Source of the DNA: an uncultured Mycoplasmatota bacterium
GTDB lineage: Bacteria > Bacillota_I > Bacilli_A > Izemoplasmatales > Izemoplasmataceae
Direction of reading: 5' to 3'
DNA length: 64,000 nucleotides
Assembly: GCA_913056275.1 (NCBI GenBank)
Contig: CAJXLP010000001.1
Coordinates: 124,001-188,000 of the forward strand
Shown: one piece after another, positions 29,693-37,126 of the stretch
How positions within the stretch are numbered: the first letter of the stretch is position 1
Layout of the letters: each line of letters opens with the position of its first letter
Notes under the pieces: generated by a model
Database searches by the model: none
What the model was told of the DNA's origin: nothing
Seen by the model: only the letters and a program-made list of their open reading frames with translations
Program-made: the position numbers and the translations under genes

Positions 29693-32326
29693 GTGAAAAA
29701 ATTATTATTAGCACTGGCATTAGTGGCCGGCGTGTTCACTTTGGCCGCATGCGGCGGTGAGACCGAAGAGCCAGCGAACGAAGATTTACAATTGGTCGAA
29801 GATGCGCGGGATTCGTTGTTACTTTCCGGGCTTGACTCAGTGACGAGCGATTTAAACTTACCAAGCTCGGGGCGAAATGGCACAACGATTACGTGGGAAT
29901 CCAGTAATTCAAGCGTCATTGCCAATGACGGAACCGTCACACGTCCTGAAGAAGGTGAAGCCAATGAAACAGTTACCTTAACGGCTACAGTTGCGTTAAA
30001 TGAAGAGAGTGTAACTCGCTCATTTGAGGCGTTTGTATTAGCTTTTGAACCCAGTAATTCATTCACGGACTTTACTGAGTTGTACACAACGTCAAACATC
30101 AATGATTTAATTACGGTAGAAGGCCTTGTATCGAGTGTTTTTGATGGCGGCTTCTTTGTCTACGATGGATCGAACCACCTGGGAATTTTTGTCGGATCAG
30201 GCGGAACAGGTGGGGGCTTAGTTGAACTGGGTGATGAGGTCCGTGTAACTGGACTGTATGCGCGTTATTACACGCTATACCAGTTGGCTGACTTAGAAAA
30301 CGTTGAAGTTCTCTCATCTGGAAATGATGTCAATATCGAAGCAACGCCTATTACCATTGAAGAGTTTCACGCGCTTTCACTGGATGATCCACTCATTCAC
30401 GGTGATTTCTTTGAAATAACCGGGACATTGGTTCAAAAAGGGGAATTCAATAATTTATTTATGACTTCCAGTGAATCAGATAACGAAATTCTTGTTTATT
30501 TCCGCTCCGATGCAGACTCTTTAGTAGCTTTAGAAGAATTTGTGGGCCGGACGATTACGCTTGAATTGGTATACTACACAGACCATGCATCAAACGGTAT
30601 CATGGCCTCCTATTATGGAGATGGAACCGATGTTGTTGTATCAGAACTGACGGATGCGCAAAAACTTGAACTCGATACTGAAGTGGTCGCAGAGATGTCC
30701 TTTGTGACATACAGTGACGCGATTACATTACCTGCAGAAGGCGCAAACGGCACTGCATTTACGAACTGGACATCAGGAAATACTGATTTAATTGCAGACG
30801 ATGGGTCCTATGTGGCCGTACCAGATGTCCCAACCGATATTACATTTACTGCGACAGCCACGTTAGGTGATGAAACATCCGAGGTTGAAATCACCGTCCA
30901 ATCACTCGCAGAAATTAGCATTGAAGATGCCTTAGAAGTAGATCCAGGTGGGTTTGTTTGGTTCTCTGGTAAAGTGGTTGAAATTGTGGACCGCAACTCA
31001 GGATTCTTCTTATACGATGGAACGGGTGTGATTTATGTCCGTGATTCTAGCTTTTATGAAGAAAATAGCGATGCAGTTGTCTTAGGTGATTCCTGGACGT
31101 TTGTGGGCGCTAGAACCGATTACCGAGGACTTCCCCAAGTGGCATCGATTGATTTCTTTGAAGCCAGTGATGCAACCTTTGCGGATGAACCAGAACCAAC
31201 ATTCGCAACCGTTCAAGATATTGTCGAGGGCAATGTCGTACCGGGTCAAAAATACTTAGTATACGGAACTGCGACAACCGTCGTTGAAGATTTCACAAAC
31301 TACACGCTAGTTGATGGAGACCATTTCATTCAACTCCACCACAACACAAACAACTCAGCTCTTGCTGATTTTGATGGTCAAGAAGTAATCATCGAAGTCC
31401 GTCCATTCCAGTGGGACTATACCCCAAGTTATGTCTCATACATGGGCACTGCTGATGACGTTGATACAGATATTAGTGACGCAGAAAAAGCCGCTGTGGC
31501 TGCAAAAGCCGTTCGGTTACCCTTTGACCCTGAAGGGGATGGAACTGCGGAAACGGTATACGCTGATGTTACTTTACCTGAAACGGGTAAATTTGACTTA
31601 GCACTGAGCTGGACAAGTAGTGTACCAGCGAGCTTAGCAGGCGATGGCACCGTAACTTTAGGTGCTGAAGCAACTGACGTTGTCTTAACGTTAACCGTCG
31701 GTGATGTGACCCGTGAATTCGCGGTTGAAGTTGGACCTGAACCGATGGATGTCACTAGCGCACTTGCTGCAGAAGACGGTGACTCGATTCTTGTCGAAGG
31801 GGTTGTCGTCAGCATTGACCCACATACCAACGGATTCTTTATCCAAGACGCCGATGGAACTGGCATTTATGTCGGTGACTTTGGGGATGACGAACTGAAA
31901 AGCCAAGTCGCTGTGGGCGAGCGAGTATGGGTCTTAGGAACGCGTGACACATATACGCGCTTCGGCAATGATCAAGCCCAAGTATGGCAAGCTGAATTTA
32001 TTGCGCGTGCCTCGGAAGGCAATGACGTATTTGTCACCACAGACATGACGGGCGATCAGATCATTAGTGATTTCCCAAATGCTAACTCCAGACGTTTTGA
32101 AGCAACCTTAACGGTCGATGAATACGATAATTTCAGTCACGTATTCTTTGCCACTACCGATGAAACGCTGGAAATGCGTTTAACCTTCGATATTAGAAAC
32201 GTCGAAGGATGGGATGAAGATTCATATCCGGTTGGGACTGAAGTGACACTTGAATTCACGACCCAACGGATCAACTTTGATAATTACCGAGTGGTTGATA
32301 TCGTCATTGTCCCAGAAACCGAATAA
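29693..32326 (+). CDS. Large surface lipoprotein with three Ig-like/OB/OB repeat units
   Basis: About 877 residues from GTG at 29693 (GGAGG seven bases upstream; an ATG at 29687 is too close). Lipobox LAAC (Cys20). I read three repeats of an Ig-like domain plus two OB-like domains: Ig at about 46-112, 321-404 and 592-680; OB folds at about 122-209, 217-312, 406-495, 501-586, 684-775 and 777-877. Recurring OB strands look like GFFVYDG, GFFLYDG and GFFIQDA. No catalytic site is seen. It resembles the non-catalytic part of YhcR-like extracellular nucleases and may bind nucleic acid at the surface. It is last in the importer-nuclease operon. Confidence 0.8.
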   Translation: MKKLLLALALVAGVFTLAACGGETEEPANEDLQLVEDARDSLLLSGLDSVTSDLNLPSSGRNGTTITWESSNSSVIANDGTVTRPEEGEANETVTLTATVALNEESVTRSFEAFVLAFEPSNSFTDFTELYTTSNINDLITVEGLVSSVFDGGFFVYDGSNHLGIFVGSGGTGGGLVELGDEVRVTGLYARYYTLYQLADLENVEVLSSGNDVNIEATPITIEEFHALSLDDPLIHGDFFEITGTLVQKGEFNNLFMTSSESDNEILVYFRSDADSLVALEEFVGRTITLELVYYTDHASNGIMASYYGDGTDVVVSELTDAQKLELDTEVVAEMSFVTYSDAITLPAEGANGTAFTNWTSGNTDLIADDGSYVAVPDVPTDITFTATATLGDETSEVEITVQSLAEISIEDALEVDPGGFVWFSGKVVEIVDRNSGFFLYDGTGVIYVRDSSFYEENSDAVVLGDSWTFVGARTDYRGLPQVASIDFFEASDATFADEPEPTFATVQDIVEGNVVPGQKYLVYGTATTVVEDFTNYTLVDGDHFIQLHHNTNNSALADFDGQEVIIEVRPFQWDYTPSYVSYMGTADDVDTDISDAEKAAVAAKAVRLPFDPEGDGTAETVYADVTLPETGKFDLALSWTSSVPASLAGDGTVTLGAEATDVVLTLTVGDVTREFAVEVGPEPMDVTSALAAEDGDSILVEGVVVSIDPHTNGFFIQDADGTGIYVGDFGDDELKSQVAVGERVWVLGTRDTYTRFGNDQAQVWQAEFIARASEGNDVFVTTDMTGDQIISDFPNANSRRFEATLTVDEYDNFSHVFFATTDETLEMRLTFDIRNVEGWDEDSYPVGTEVTLEFTTQRINFDNYRVVDIVIVPETE

Positions 32327-32333
32327 TACCTGC

Positions 32334-32364
32334 AAAAAGGGCTGCTTCGGTAGCCCTTTTTTTA
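32334..32364 (+). terminator. Terminator ending the importer-nuclease operon
   Basis: AAAAAGGGCT and AGCCCTTTTT flank a GCTTCGGT loop, followed by Ts. It separates the six-gene operon from the second nuclease unit. Confidence 0.88.
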
Positions 32365-32411
32365 TTAATTAATGGGTGATACAATGAGCCGTTAACTGGA
32401 AGGATAAAGAT

Positions 32412-33326
32412 ATGATGAAATGGCTGATATTTATCGTGGTGTTCGCACTTAGTGCGTGTCAAACCGCCCCAACTGAATTGCCGGAATTAGCCGGTCAAAC
32501 CCAAGAAGAAATCAAAGTCACGTTAGAATCCTTAGATTTGGAAGTCGATTTTATTGAACGCACCTATGTCACACTTGATGAATCACGCGAGTTTATTGAG
32601 TATGGGCAGTTAAAAGAAGCGGGAGATTCATTTACCCCGGGAGATTTTATTACGGTCATTGTGAGTGCCTCGAAAATCGATGAATCTGTCTATTATGTGC
32701 CGCAAGACCTCACGTACGATGGCCCTCGTTTAAAAGATGAATTTTTTGATTTTCCATATGTCATTGAATCGCAAGATGGGTTGCGAGGCGGCGGTAAAGT
32801 CTTTGGAGTCACGCTAAGAAGTGATGGCTGTGTGGACGGAGATACCGCGCGTTTTGAAGTGCCTGAATCATTCGAAGAATATACCAATAATCCGTTCATC
32901 AGTGTACGGTTTTTAAATTTTGATACGGCTGAAACCTTTGATGGCGGCCGGGAAGAATTTGGTAAACCTGCCTCCGTATACACGTGTGAGGCGCTGACAA
33001 ACGCCACCCAAATTTACTTACAAACGGACCCCGGAGACTTTTTGTTTGACCGCTATGGTCGCACGCTCGCGTGGGTCTGGATTGAGACGGCTGAAGGCAT
33101 TGAATTACTCAATTACAACGTCGTCCGCCAGGGCCTCGGAGAAGTGATGTATTTATACGGTGCGGGTGAAACAGCGACGACATCAGTCGATGGATTGACC
33201 TATACCGAATGGATGTATGAAGCTGAAGCGCGGTCCGAGTCCGATGCGCTCGGAATTCACGGAGAATTACTTGACTATTACTGGGATTATGAGGCTGACG
33301 CCCCGAATCCGTATACATGGCCTTAG
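32412..33326 (+). CDS. Secreted SNase-type lipoprotein with N-terminal PASTA domain
   Basis: 304 residues, lipobox LSAC (Cys16). Residues about 22-87 look like a PASTA domain (LPELAGQTQEEIKVTLESL ... FTPGDFITVIVS, key positions only). The SNase domain is about 128-287 with VDGDT (141-145), Arg166, Asp171-Thr172, Glu174 and Arg217 in DRYGR, so the catalytic set is intact; the usual GIDTPE is NFDTAE. Cys140 and Cys192 occupy the same positions as in the first SNase protein. It heads a three-gene unit with two DHH phosphoesterases and starts after GGAAGGA. A PASTA-SNase fusion is unusual in my knowledge. Confidence 0.85.
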   Translation: MMKWLIFIVVFALSACQTAPTELPELAGQTQEEIKVTLESLDLEVDFIERTYVTLDESREFIEYGQLKEAGDSFTPGDFITVIVSASKIDESVYYVPQDLTYDGPRLKDEFFDFPYVIESQDGLRGGGKVFGVTLRSDGCVDGDTARFEVPESFEEYTNNPFISVRFLNFDTAETFDGGREEFGKPASVYTCEALTNATQIYLQTDPGDFLFDRYGRTLAWVWIETAEGIELLNYNVVRQGLGEVMYLYGAGETATTSVDGLTYTEWMYEAEARSESDALGIHGELLDYYWDYEADAPNPYTWP

Positions 33327-33334
33327 GAGACAAA

Positions 33335-34261
33335 ATGATTGAAACGATAAAAACGTGGATTGAAGACGCCTCCACGATTGTCATTCACCGACATAAAGAA
33401 CCCGACTATGATGCACTCGGGTCCCAGTGGGGTCTGAAGTATTTAATTGAAGATAATTACCCGGATAAAACCGTCTATGTATGCGGTGCAAACAATCAAT
33501 TTAACGCATTGCCCCCAATGGATACCCCCGATGATGCGGTCTTTGACCGTGCGTTAGGGATCGTTTTAGATGTCTCACAAACACATCGTGTGGATGATGA
33601 TAGGGTATTTAAAACGCCGCGTAAAATTGTCATTGATCATCACCAAAATGACTCCGATTTTGCCGATCTGTTTTACCATCAACCCAGCGCCATAGCGGCT
33701 GCAGAAGTGATTGCCTTAATGGCTCAATCTTTGGGATGGAAAATCACCCAAAGAAGTGCGCATGCACTCATGCTGGGAATTATTTCAGACAGTGGACGCT
33801 TTTTGTATAAAGGCGTCGATCATCACACATTTAAAGCCGCCAGTCAACTAATGGAAACCGGACTTGATTTAAATGCCATTTATGAATCTCTTTACGTTGA
33901 TACCGTGGCCTATAAACGATTACGCGGATATGGGTTAAGTCAGTTTAAGGTGTTGCCAAGTGGCGTCGCTGTTTTAAAAAATAAAGCATCCGTGAAAACG
34001 GAGTATGGAGTCAGTGAATTTTCCGTGTCACGGGGACTGGTAAATGTCATGGCCCAAGTCGAAGGAGTCGATATTTGGGTGAATTTAACCGAAACCGATG
34101 ATGGCCACATACTTGGGGAACTAAGAAGTCGAAAACTGCCTGTCAATGATGTGGCAAAACATTACGGTGGTGGTGGACACACACTTGCCGCTGGATGTAT
34201 TTTAAACAGTTGGACTGAGGCAGAAGCGTTAATTAAAGAGTTAGAAGGGAAACTAACATGA
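33335..34261 (+). CDS. nrnA: DHH/DHHA1 phosphoesterase, NrnA-like oligoribonuclease/pAp phosphatase (copy 1)
   Basis: 308 residues from ATG at 33335 (TAGGAGA upstream; an earlier in-frame ATG lies inside the SNase gene). DHH motifs: HRHKEPDYDALGS, DVSQTHR, IDHHQND and ISDSGRFLYK; the DHHA1 domain has GGGGHTLAAG. NrnA removes 2-5-nucleotide RNA or DNA remnants and dephosphorylates pAp. Its gene follows the secreted nuclease by 8 bases and overlaps the second copy by 4 bases, linking intracellular finishing of short oligonucleotides to extracellular digestion. Confidence 0.9.
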   Translation: MIETIKTWIEDASTIVIHRHKEPDYDALGSQWGLKYLIEDNYPDKTVYVCGANNQFNALPPMDTPDDAVFDRALGIVLDVSQTHRVDDDRVFKTPRKIVIDHHQNDSDFADLFYHQPSAIAAAEVIALMAQSLGWKITQRSAHALMLGIISDSGRFLYKGVDHHTFKAASQLMETGLDLNAIYESLYVDTVAYKRLRGYGLSQFKVLPSGVAVLKNKASVKTEYGVSEFSVSRGLVNVMAQVEGVDIWVNLTETDDGHILGELRSRKLPVNDVAKHYGGGGHTLAAGCILNSWTEAEALIKELEGKLT

Positions 34262-35229
34262 GTGAATTTCAACCATTATTTGACCAATTATATGACGCCA
34301 TCAAGGCCCATCAAACCATTGTCATTATTCCCCATGCACGCCCTGATGGGGATTGCTTAGGAAGTGCGATTGGCTTAAGAGACATTCTACGCACGAGTTT
34401 TCCAGATAAAGCCGTATACGCAACGGGTGAAGAAACGGGCTATCTTAAGTTTCTCGGGTCATTAGATACAATTGAAGATGAGGTCTTCAAAGATGCCTTA
34501 GTCATCGCGGTAGATACAGCCAATCAAGAACGTTTAGCTGACACACGGCACACGCTTGGCAAGATGCTTGTGAAAATTGACCATCATATCAACATCGATT
34601 CCTATGGGGATATCGAGATCGTGAATACCAATGCCCCAGCAGCCGCCCAAATTATTATGAATTTTTATCAGTCACATGAAGAGCAATTAACAATGACTGA
34701 AACAGGAGCTTTGGCACTATTCACAGGAATCCTCACGGACACAGGCCGCTTCAAGTATGACGGCGTGACCGGAGAGACCTTCTTAGCCGTCGCCAAATTA
34801 TATGATTTAGGGCTAGATACAAAACCTGTATATGACGCCCTTGAAGTGATGAGCGAAGAATTGATTCGCTTTAAAGGATATGTGCTACTTAATTACCAGA
34901 AAACTGACCATGGCGTCGCCTTCATAAAAATCACCGAAGATTTATGCAAAGAGTACCACGTGACCACAGAAGAAGCATCGAGTTTGGTCAATGAACTCTC
35001 ACGCTTTGAAGATTCACCAATTTGGGTACTCTTTAATGAATATGAAGAACAAATTGTCAGAGCCCGCATCCGTAGTAAGGGTCCAAATATATCACTCACT
35101 GCCAACCAGTTTAATGGGGGAGGCCACGCCAAAGCGAGTGGCGCAAACCTCGGAACATGGGACGTTGCTGAGGAGCTCTTAAAAGCGCTTGACGATGTAG
35201 CACGCACCTATAAAGCAGACCAGAAATAG
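34258..35229 (+). CDS. nrnA: DHH/DHHA1 phosphoesterase, NrnA-like (copy 2)
   Basis: 323 residues, a divergent paralogue of the preceding gene. Motifs: HARPDGDCLGSAIGL, DTANQER, IDHHIN, LTDTGRFKYDG and GGGHAKASGA, all catalytic residues kept. Overlap ATGA with copy 1. Two active tandem copies suggest division of labour, for example between nanoRNA/oligodeoxynucleotides and pAp. Ends at a terminator. I cannot tell which copy is the true orthologue of Bacillus NrnA. Confidence 0.9.
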   Translation: MSEFQPLFDQLYDAIKAHQTIVIIPHARPDGDCLGSAIGLRDILRTSFPDKAVYATGEETGYLKFLGSLDTIEDEVFKDALVIAVDTANQERLADTRHTLGKMLVKIDHHINIDSYGDIEIVNTNAPAAAQIIMNFYQSHEEQLTMTETGALALFTGILTDTGRFKYDGVTGETFLAVAKLYDLGLDTKPVYDALEVMSEELIRFKGYVLLNYQKTDHGVAFIKITEDLCKEYHVTTEEASSLVNELSRFEDSPIWVLFNEYEEQIVRARIRSKGPNISLTANQFNGGGHAKASGANLGTWDVAEELLKALDDVARTYKADQK

Positions 35230-35252
35230 AGCAAATACGCTCTATTTTTTTT
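35225..35252 (+). terminator. Terminator after the nuclease-NrnA unit
   Basis: AATAGAGC (35225-35232), loop AAATAC, GCTCTATT (35239-35246), then a T-run. Confidence 0.85.
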
Positions 35253-35288
35253 GTGTTAAAGTTTGTTAATTCAACCCTATTTAAGGAG

Positions 35289-35312
35289 TGCATGCCTAAT
35301 TTATGGCACGCA
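35289..35312. promoter_or_regulatory. Imperfect inverted repeat upstream of phoB
   Basis: TGCATGCC (35289-35296) and GGCACGCA (35305-35312) form an inverted repeat with one mismatch and an 8-base spacer, upstream of an AT-rich -10-like stretch before phoB. It could be an operator; no known family was matched. Confidence 0.3.
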
Positions 35313-35359
35313 ACGTGATAAAATATACATAATAATTTCATCTTTAAATAGGAGTCTAA

Positions 35360-36025
35360 ATGGCACGAATTTTAGTCGTAGAAGATGAACAAAGTATTCA
35401 AAAAATGTTAGCGTATGACATCAAAGAACTCGGACATGATGTGGACGTCACTGGCAACGGTAACGAAGGCTTGGAAAAAGCGCTAAATACGAGTTATGAC
35501 ATCATCATTTTAGATCTCATGTTACCGGGAATGAGCGGCTTAGAAATTGCTCAAAATTTAAAAAAAATCAATCACCCTGCACACATCTTAATGTTGACAG
35601 CGATGAACGAGGAATACCAAAAAATAGAAGGCTTTGAGCAAGGCGCCGACGATTACATGACAAAGCCTTTCTCGCCGCGAGAATTAACTGCACGAATTAA
35701 AGCGGTATTAAGACGTATGCATTCAGCGTCCAGCGCTGAAGTGTTAACGCATGGCCGTTTAAAATTGAATACCTTAAGTTACGAAGCAACGATTGAAGAC
35801 CATCCATTAAATCTTACCCTCAAAGAATTTGAACTCCTCCAGTATCTGATTCGCAACAAAGGAGTCGTAGTCTCTAGAGATCAACTGCTGAGAAAATTAT
35901 GGGGCTATAGTTACGACGGAGACACCCGAGTTGTGGATGTTCACATCTTCAAATTACGTGAAAAAATCGATCCTCATGCGGAGCTCATAAAAACGGTTCG
36001 TGGCATCGGCTACAAACTTGTCTGA
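35360..36025 (+). CDS. phoB: OmpR-family response regulator, PhoB/PhoP-like
   Basis: 221 residues: receiver domain with phosphorylatable Asp52 (ILDLMLPG), acidic pair in VEDE, Lys in TKPF, and a C-terminal winged helix (LTLKEFELL, DQLLRKLWGY, TRVVDVHIFKLREKI, RGIGYKL). The phosphate role is inferred from position directly before pstS-pstC-pstA-pstB-phoU-phoR. The gene lies apart from its likely kinase phoR, at the other end of the cluster. Probable target: the direct repeats upstream of pstS. Confidence 0.9.
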   Translation: MARILVVEDEQSIQKMLAYDIKELGHDVDVTGNGNEGLEKALNTSYDIIILDLMLPGMSGLEIAQNLKKINHPAHILMLTAMNEEYQKIEGFEQGADDYMTKPFSPRELTARIKAVLRRMHSASSAEVLTHGRLKLNTLSYEATIEDHPLNLTLKEFELLQYLIRNKGVVVSRDQLLRKLWGYSYDGDTRVVDVHIFKLREKIDPHAELIKTVRGIGYKLV

Positions 36026-36032
36026 TTAACTA

Positions 36033-36079
36033 AATCTTTACACGATTGACACATGATTGAAATGAAACTTTATTATAAT
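36033..36079 (+). promoter_or_regulatory. Probable Pho box and promoter of pstS
   Basis: Three consecutive 11-base segments at 36033-36043, 36044-36054 and 36055-36065; the last two both begin GATTGA, and the first carries CTTTACAC. They end 8 bases before a TATAAT at 36074-36079. No -35 hexamer has normal spacing (TTGACA at 36046 would give 22), so the repeats occupy the -35 area, as in PhoB-activated promoters. Confidence 0.65.
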
Positions 36080-36116
36080 TAGTCTCGTTAAAACTAAATA
36101 TATTTGGAGGCTGTGT

Positions 36117-37040
36117 TTGAAAAAATTGCTACTCGTAGTTTCATCGTTATTATTAACATTTATACTCGCCGCATGTGGTGGTGGAGATAATCCAATTAAT
36201 GTATACACCCGCGATACAACTTCTGGAACACGGGCTGGATTCTTTGGGGGCATTGGATACGATGCAGCCAGTGAAGATGACAGCGTATTGGTTGAAGGAT
36301 TTATTACCGCTGATAATGATGGTCAATTCAGTGCGATGCAAACCGATTTAGATGGCATCGGCTACGTATCACTATATACGTATGTATCGAATCCTACAGC
36401 AGTTAAAGGGTTAGCATTTAATGGTGTAGAACCATCCTTACAAACAGCGGGGAACGGGTCGTATGAGTTAACTCGTCCATTCAATTATATTATGAGAACC
36501 GAATGGGCCAGTGATCGGGATGAAGAGATTGCAAAAGCATTCGTTGCATTCATGCTTTCGAGCGATGGGGGCGACATCATCGCCGATGAAGGCGCAGCCC
36601 CAATGGATGGCGCAAATTATACGTGGAATAGCGTATCAAGCGACTATCCTGTATGTGCGACTGATAACAGTGACTTTACATTAAGATTCCGTGGTTCAGA
36701 TTCGGTTCAAGGCATTGCTGAGGCATTGGCTGCAGCATTCAGTCCAGAATGTGGAAACGTTGTCACAGATAACAACCACACCGGGTCATCCGATGGTTAC
36801 AAGCGGACTCAAGGGGTAGAAAGTGATTTAGGTGGCGTTAACTGGGGTCACGTCGGATTTGCATCCCGCCCATTTTATGACGATGAATCTGATGGGCCTG
36901 CAGACACTCGTGGCACATTGGCTAGCGATGCCATCGTTGCCATTGTTCATAATGACAACCCTGTAGATTCGGTGACTGCCCAAGACTTAATTGATATTTA
37001 CACGGGGACTGTCACAAGTTGGAGTGAACTTTCAGAGTAA
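36117..37040 (+). CDS. pstS: Phosphate-binding lipoprotein PstS with swapped halves
   Basis: 307 residues starting at TTG 36117 (GGAGG upstream), lipobox LAAC (Cys20). It is the binding protein of the Pst phosphate importer, judged by position and motifs. The motif order is reversed from normal PstS: TRDTTSGTRAGF (32-42), GIGYVSL (80-86), AKAFVAFMLSSDGG (139-152), normally the second half, come first; then a linker (about 164-187) leads to FRGSDSVQGIAEALAAAF (191-208), GSSDGYKR (223-230), GFASRP (247-252), and the protein ends at DIYTGTVTSWSEL, normally the middle. This is the pattern of a circular permutation. A duplicated ancestor trimmed at both ends would explain it. Confidence 0.85.
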   Translation: MKKLLLVVSSLLLTFILAACGGGDNPINVYTRDTTSGTRAGFFGGIGYDAASEDDSVLVEGFITADNDGQFSAMQTDLDGIGYVSLYTYVSNPTAVKGLAFNGVEPSLQTAGNGSYELTRPFNYIMRTEWASDRDEEIAKAFVAFMLSSDGGDIIADEGAAPMDGANYTWNSVSSDYPVCATDNSDFTLRFRGSDSVQGIAEALAAAFSPECGNVVTDNNHTGSSDGYKRTQGVESDLGGVNWGHVGFASRPFYDDESDGPADTRGTLASDAIVAIVHNDNPVDSVTAQDLIDIYTGTVTSWSELSE

Positions 37041-37073
37041 CAAGATTTTATCAGTAGATTGAAAAATTTATTG

Positions 37074-37105
37074 AAAAGTCCTTATAACATTTATAAGGAC
37101 TTTTT
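37074..37105 (+). terminator. Attenuating hairpin between pstS and pstC
   Basis: A perfect 13-bp stem, AAAAGTCCTTATA (37074-37086) with TATAAGGACTTTT (37092-37104), loop ACATT, and a short T-tract. It probably terminates part of the transcripts or protects the pstS mRNA end, giving more binding protein than permease. Confidence 0.75.
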
Positions 37106-37126
37106 CCATTCAAGTAAGGAGCACTA

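Noticed and set aside
32365-32411. Strong promoter for the PASTA-nuclease unit
   Set aside because: TACAAT near 32382 is a fair -10 but only a T-run lies at the -35 position; not supported enough to list.
34966-34981. CACGTG core with partial parS similarity in the second nrnA
   Set aside because: Only about 10 of 16 positions match; other CACGTG occurrences (for example near 24015, 25678, 49394 and 60417) are equally poor.
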